Source: Myxococcales bacterium (lineage in GTDB: Bacteria > Myxococcota > UBA727 > GCA-2721815). Taken from it: a stretch of DNA of 64,000 nucleotides. The stretch is taken from the NCBI GenBank assembly GCA_002721815.1, contig PBLQ01000059.1, positions 1 through 64,000 on the forward strand. The letters are read 5' to 3'. Under the pieces are notes generated by a model that made no database searches, was not told the DNA's origin, and saw only the letters and a program-made list of their open reading frames with translations. The position numbers were made by a program, and so were the translations under genes. Every line of letters starts with the position of its first letter. The stretch's first letter is position 1. Below are positions 61,029 to 64,000 of this stretch, piece after piece.

Positions 61029-61489
61029 TCTTCCTGGGACGGCGGGCCTTTTTGCAGCCAGGCGTCAGCTGCTTTTTCTAATGCGAAATCTCTAAAGACT
61101 TCTCTGGCGTTCACATCCTGCCCATCGCAAAGGAAAGGTGTGTAATCTAGGGGCAAATGGGCGTCCATGCCTGATTCGAAGTGTTGCCCCAAAGCATGTC
61201 CGCAAAAATCAAGCAGCGCTTCTGGGATATCGTCCGCAGACTTGGTCTCGGGTGCTGTTTTCATAAAAAACTCAAAGATATTGCCTCGGTCTTCCGTCTG
61301 CATCACTTCAACTTTCAGGTATGCAGCATCGGCCGCCAGCTTTAATGTCACCTGAAAATACGCATTCGGACCCAAATATGCCCCGAATTGGCTGTGTAAA
61401 AGGTGTGTAAGCGCTTTCAGATCGGTCTGTGGCGTGCTCCCAGCAAAATGAGCATTGACTTCATCTTCAGATAGGATTTTGAGATTCAT
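61025..61489 (-). CDS. Hypothetical cytoplasmic protein
   Basis: A 154-aa protein of unknown function. The text (LKALTHLLHSQFGAYLG, FQVTLKLAADAAYLKVEVM, LLDFCGHALGQHFESG) suggests a mixed alpha/beta fold, with no signal peptide. ATG 61489 has AAAGGA at 6 nt and was chosen over GTG 61534. It is divergent from recA; the 156 bp between contain the palindrome at 61540. Confidence 0.7.
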   Translation of the reverse strand: MNLKILSEDEVNAHFAGSTPQTDLKALTHLLHSQFGAYLGPNAYFQVTLKLAADAAYLKVEVMQTEDRGNIFEFFMKTAPETKSADDIPEALLDFCGHALGQHFESGMDAHLPLDYTPFLCDGQDVNAREVFRDFALEKAADAWLQKGPPSQED

Positions 61490-61539
61490 GGCGTTCCTTT
61501 GGACGATTTCAGTTTCGATTTGAAATTGTGACACGCATT

Positions 61540-61557
61540 GGTTCAGCGGGCAGAACC
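61540..61557 (+). promoter_or_regulatory. Palindrome upstream of recA, candidate LexA operator
   Basis: The 18-bp sequence has GGTTC at its left end and GAACC at its right end, with an inner GC/GC match, so seven of nine positions are symmetric. It lies 88 bp upstream of the recA ATG. Its length and outer bases resemble the LexA box described for Geobacter, but the inner C and G are exchanged. Confidence 0.45.
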
Positions 61558-61645
61558 CTTAATGGCCTTATTTTCAATGAATTAGCAATACAGGAGTGGA
61601 TGGCCCACAACCTGCTTGATGGGGTGCGCGCGTGCAGGAGTATAT

Positions 61646-62686
61646 ATGTCAGACAAAAAAACAAAGATGAAAGACTCAAAATTGAAGAGCCTATCCCAGG
61701 CCATTACCAACTTGGAAAAACAATTCGGAAAGGGGTCGGTCATGCGTTTGGGTGACCGTAATTCTGTCTCTGAGATTGAACCCATCTCCACCGGCTCCAT
61801 TGGACTCGACCGGGCTTTAGGGGTTGGGGGGCTTCCCAAGGGCCGGATCGTTGAGATTTATGGGCCAGAAGCATCGGGAAAAACCACGCTGACCTTGCAT
61901 TCCATTGCGGAGTGTCAGGCCCAGGGCGGAACTGCGGCCTTTATCGATGCAGAACATGCACTGGATATTCGTTATGCAAAACACGTTGGGGTTCAGGTCG
62001 AAGATTTAATTGTGGCCCAACCCGACCATGGTGAGCAAGCTTTAGAAATCACGGAACAGTTGGCGCGGTCTGGCGCTGTGGACATCATTGTGATCGATTC
62101 GGTGGCAGCCCTTGTGCCCAAGGCAGAAATTGAAGGTGAAATGGGCGATGCCCACATGGCGTTGCAAGCCAGGTTAATGAGTCAGGCACTTCGAAAGCTC
62201 ACCGGTTTGGTCTCGAAAACAGGTGTTTGTATTGTTTTTATCAACCAAGTTCGAATGAAAATTGGCGTGAGTTTTGGCAGCCCAGAGGTCACCACTGGGG
62301 GGAATGCGCTTAAGTTTTATGCTTCAATGCGGCTGGATGTTCGCCGAATTCAAACCCTCAAACAGGGGGACCAAGCGTTTGGGTCACGCACCCGGGTTAA
62401 GGTGGTTAAAAACAAATTGGCATCTCCCTTTCAGCAGGCGGAATTCGATTTACTTTATGGCGAAGGCATCTCCAAGGCAGGGGAGCTGCTGGATTGGGGC
62501 TTGGCCAACGACAAAATTGAAAAAAATGGCGCCTGGTACGCAGCATTTGGTCAAAAATTAGGGCAAGGCAGAGAATCAGCTCGAACCTATCTGAAGGAAA
62601 ATCAAGCGGTTGCGGACAAAATCTCTGAACTGATGACGCCAAATCTAAGCGATGGAGAATCCTCAAAAGTGGCTTTGGCTGCATAG
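61646..62686 (+). CDS. recA: Recombinase RecA
   Basis: The strand-exchange and SOS-activating protein (346 aa). Walker [10 protein letters not shown] is at residues 73-81, Walker B is [11 protein letters not shown] near 150, and [27 protein letters not shown] is the L2 region and its lead. ATG 61646 has CAGGAG 6 nt upstream; the ORF is open earlier. The C terminus is short and mildly acidic. A palindrome upstream may be a LexA site. lexA and recX are not in view. The stop is TAG. Confidence 0.98.
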   Translation: MSDKKTKMKDSKLKSLSQAITNLEKQFGKGSVMRLGDRNSVSEIEPISTGSIGLDRALGVGGLPKGRIVEIYGPEASGKTTLTLHSIAECQAQGGTAAFIDAEHALDIRYAKHVGVQVEDLIVAQPDHGEQALEITEQLARSGAVDIIVIDSVAALVPKAEIEGEMGDAHMALQARLMSQALRKLTGLVSKTGVCIVFINQVRMKIGVSFGSPEVTTGGNALKFYASMRLDVRRIQTLKQGDQAFGSRTRVKVVKNKLASPFQQAEFDLLYGEGISKAGELLDWGLANDKIEKNGAWYAAFGQKLGQGRESARTYLKENQAVADKISELMTPNLSDGESSKVALAA

Positions 62687-62740
62687 GCGGTGGGTGAGGG
62701 TGGGTCAGGCACCCGTCAGGGGCGCTTGGCCAACCCTTCG

Positions 62741-63898
62741 CTAGGCTTGCAGCGCCTGGGTCAGATCGGCCAAGAGGTCGTCCACATCTTCAATGCCTAC
62801 GGACAAACGCAACAGGCCATCATCGATTCCAAGCTTGGCCCGTGTTTCTGGCGGAACGGACGCGTGGGTCATGATGGCCGGATGCTCAATCAAACTTTCA
62901 ACCCCACCCAAACTCTCTGCCAATGCAAAAATTTGGGTGGCCCGCAGACATTTGTCAGCCTTCTCAAGTCCCCCCTTCAGCACAAACGAAATCATACCTC
63001 CGGCGCCTTTCATTTGCCTCTGGGCCAACTCATATTGAGGATGGCTTTCCAGGCCAGGGTAGTAAACTTTTTCTACCTCCGGGTGGTTTTCTAAAAACAC
63101 CGCGATTTTTTGTGCATTCTGGGTATGTCGATCCATTCGTACGGCCAAAGTCTTCATTCCCCTCAACACCAGAAAGGAATCAAAAGGTCCTGCAACCCCA
63201 CCCGCAGAATTTTGCACGAAAGCCAAACGCTCTGCCCAGTCCGCATTATTGGTGACCACGGCCCCTCCAACCACATCGCTGTGGCCGCCCATATACTTCG
63301 TGGTAGAATGGACCACCATGGTGGCCCCTAATTCTATGGGCTGCTGAAGCATGGGTGTCGCAAAAGTGTTGTCCACCGCCACGGGGATCCCCCGCGCATT
63401 GGCAATCTTACAGGTGGCTTCTATGTCCACCAACTTCATCATGGGATTGGTGGGCGTTTCCACCCAAACCAAGCGTGTGTTGGGTTGAATGGCAGCGGTG
63501 AGCGCGGCGGGTTTGGTCAGGTCAACAAAAGAGAACTCAATGCCTTGACGGGCAAATACTTTTCGGAAAAGGCGAGAGGTGCCGCCATAAAGGTCATCTG
63601 ACACCACCACATGGTCGCCGGCATCCAAGCACAGAATGACATTTGCCGTCGCTGCACAGCCAGACGCAAATGCAAATCCATGTGTGGCGCCCTCCATCGC
63701 GGCGATGTTGTCTTCCAATGCTTTGCGGGTGGGGTTCGAGGTTCGAGAATACTCATAGCCCGTGTGAATTCCGGGGCCTTCTTGAACATAAGTAGACGTT
63801 TGAAAAATGGGCGTCATAATGGCACCAGTGGTCGGGTCTGGAACCTGTCCTGCATGGATGGCCAAGGTCGCTAACTTGCTGTTGGATGGGGCAGTCAT
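62741..63898 (-). CDS. metB: Cystathionine gamma-synthase/lyase-family enzyme
   Basis: A PLP-dependent Cys/Met metabolism enzyme (385 aa). The PLP lysine is in HSTTKYMGGHSDVVGG; YEYSRTSNPTR and the FASGCAATANVIL segment are also typical. The family includes cystathionine gamma-synthase (metB), cystathionine gamma-lyase (mccB) and related lyases; the sequence alone does not separate them. GGAG precedes the ATG. It is convergent with recA and is the last complete gene in the window. The 102 bp after its start contain no gene. Confidence 0.9.
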   Translation of the reverse strand: MTAPSNSKLATLAIHAGQVPDPTTGAIMTPIFQTSTYVQEGPGIHTGYEYSRTSNPTRKALEDNIAAMEGATHGFAFASGCAATANVILCLDAGDHVVVSDDLYGGTSRLFRKVFARQGIEFSFVDLTKPAALTAAIQPNTRLVWVETPTNPMMKLVDIEATCKIANARGIPVAVDNTFATPMLQQPIELGATMVVHSTTKYMGGHSDVVGGAVVTNNADWAERLAFVQNSAGGVAGPFDSFLVLRGMKTLAVRMDRHTQNAQKIAVFLENHPEVEKVYYPGLESHPQYELAQRQMKGAGGMISFVLKGGLEKADKCLRATQIFALAESLGGVESLIEHPAIMTHASVPPETRAKLGIDDGLLRLSVGIEDVDDLLADLTQALQA

Positions 63899-64000
63899 TT
63901 TATTCTCCGTGCAATAATGGCTAAAAGAGGATTGATGCGCATGAAAGCAGAAGGACCCCTAATTTGAAACCCTCTTTTTTATCCGGAGAAATTTTTGGTT

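Noticed and set aside
1-64000. TAG as a sense codon throughout the genome
   Set aside because: At least fifteen intact genes, among them dnaK, ftsH, fau, recA and metB, end in TAG at the expected protein length; the putative barrel protein at 25692 ends with its C-terminal Phe directly before TAG.
1-64000. Mobile element or recent gene transfer
   Set aside because: No transposase, integrase, inverted-repeat pair, attachment site or tRNA was found, and gene density and codon style look even by eye.

Overview
The window looks like a stretch of chromosome from a Gram-negative bacterium of the Myxococcota / former Deltaproteobacteria. The evidence is indirect: two large secreted proteins built from MopE-type metal-binding repeats with Cys/transmembrane/Arg tails resembling MYXO-CTERM sorting signals, a zinc-ribbon plus GYF-2 protein, zinc-ribbon proteins with long linkers, small FHA proteins, many lipoproteins, and a nucleotide-transporter-like protein fused to HEAT repeats. 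Base composition seems moderate, lower than classical Myxococcales, so a non-Myxococcales lineage is more likely. No rRNA, tRNA, CRISPR array, integrase, transposase or prophage was seen; this is a densely packed housekeeping region.

Layout. 1-5 kb: scpB (cut by the window edge), an RsuA/RluB-type pseudouridine synthase, a membrane-anchored protein, a CDP-alcohol phosphatidyltransferase and a crotonase. 5-13 kb: zinc-ribbon/GYF protein, a flavoprotein-rhodanese fusion that has lost its catalytic cysteines, and two translationally coupled MopE-repeat secreted proteins. 13-24 kb: dnaK, a zinc-ribbon membrane protein split by an in-frame TAG, a large TPR/DUF3857/transglutaminase lipoprotein, serC and metG. 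24-32 kb: a three-gene surface cassette (lipoprotein, HExxH lipoprotein, putative beta-barrel), pmbA and tldD, and a 5'-nucleotidase split into two exported proteins. 32-37 kb: pspA, a zinc-finger protein, a minus-strand operon ending in hutF, and tilS. 38-48 kb: ftsH, der (frameshifted), a BrkB/YihY protein, a phosphoesterase, rnc, queG and the HEAT-repeat transporter. 48-57 kb: CpoB-like, LysM, VanZ, GT-C-like, LolA-like and FHA/MBL genes. 57-64 kb: tyrS (its S4 domain cut off by an in-frame TAG), fau, a probable 6S RNA, zapA, a TPR protein, recA and metB.

The main theme of Part 2 is gene integrity. der carries a one-base frameshift in a T run, and tyrS and the 15-16.7 kb gene each carry one in-frame TAG. 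At least fifteen intact genes here, including dnaK, ftsH and recA, end in TAG, so wholesale TAG reassignment is unlikely. The alternatives are assembly error, real mutation, or site-specific recoding. Other points of interest are the cysteine-less flavoprotein-rhodanese fusion, the paired MopE/CxxCH proteins, the split 5'-nucleotidase, the coupled surface cassette and a palindrome upstream of recA.

All calls come from reading the sequence and translations by eye; no database search or structure prediction was run.
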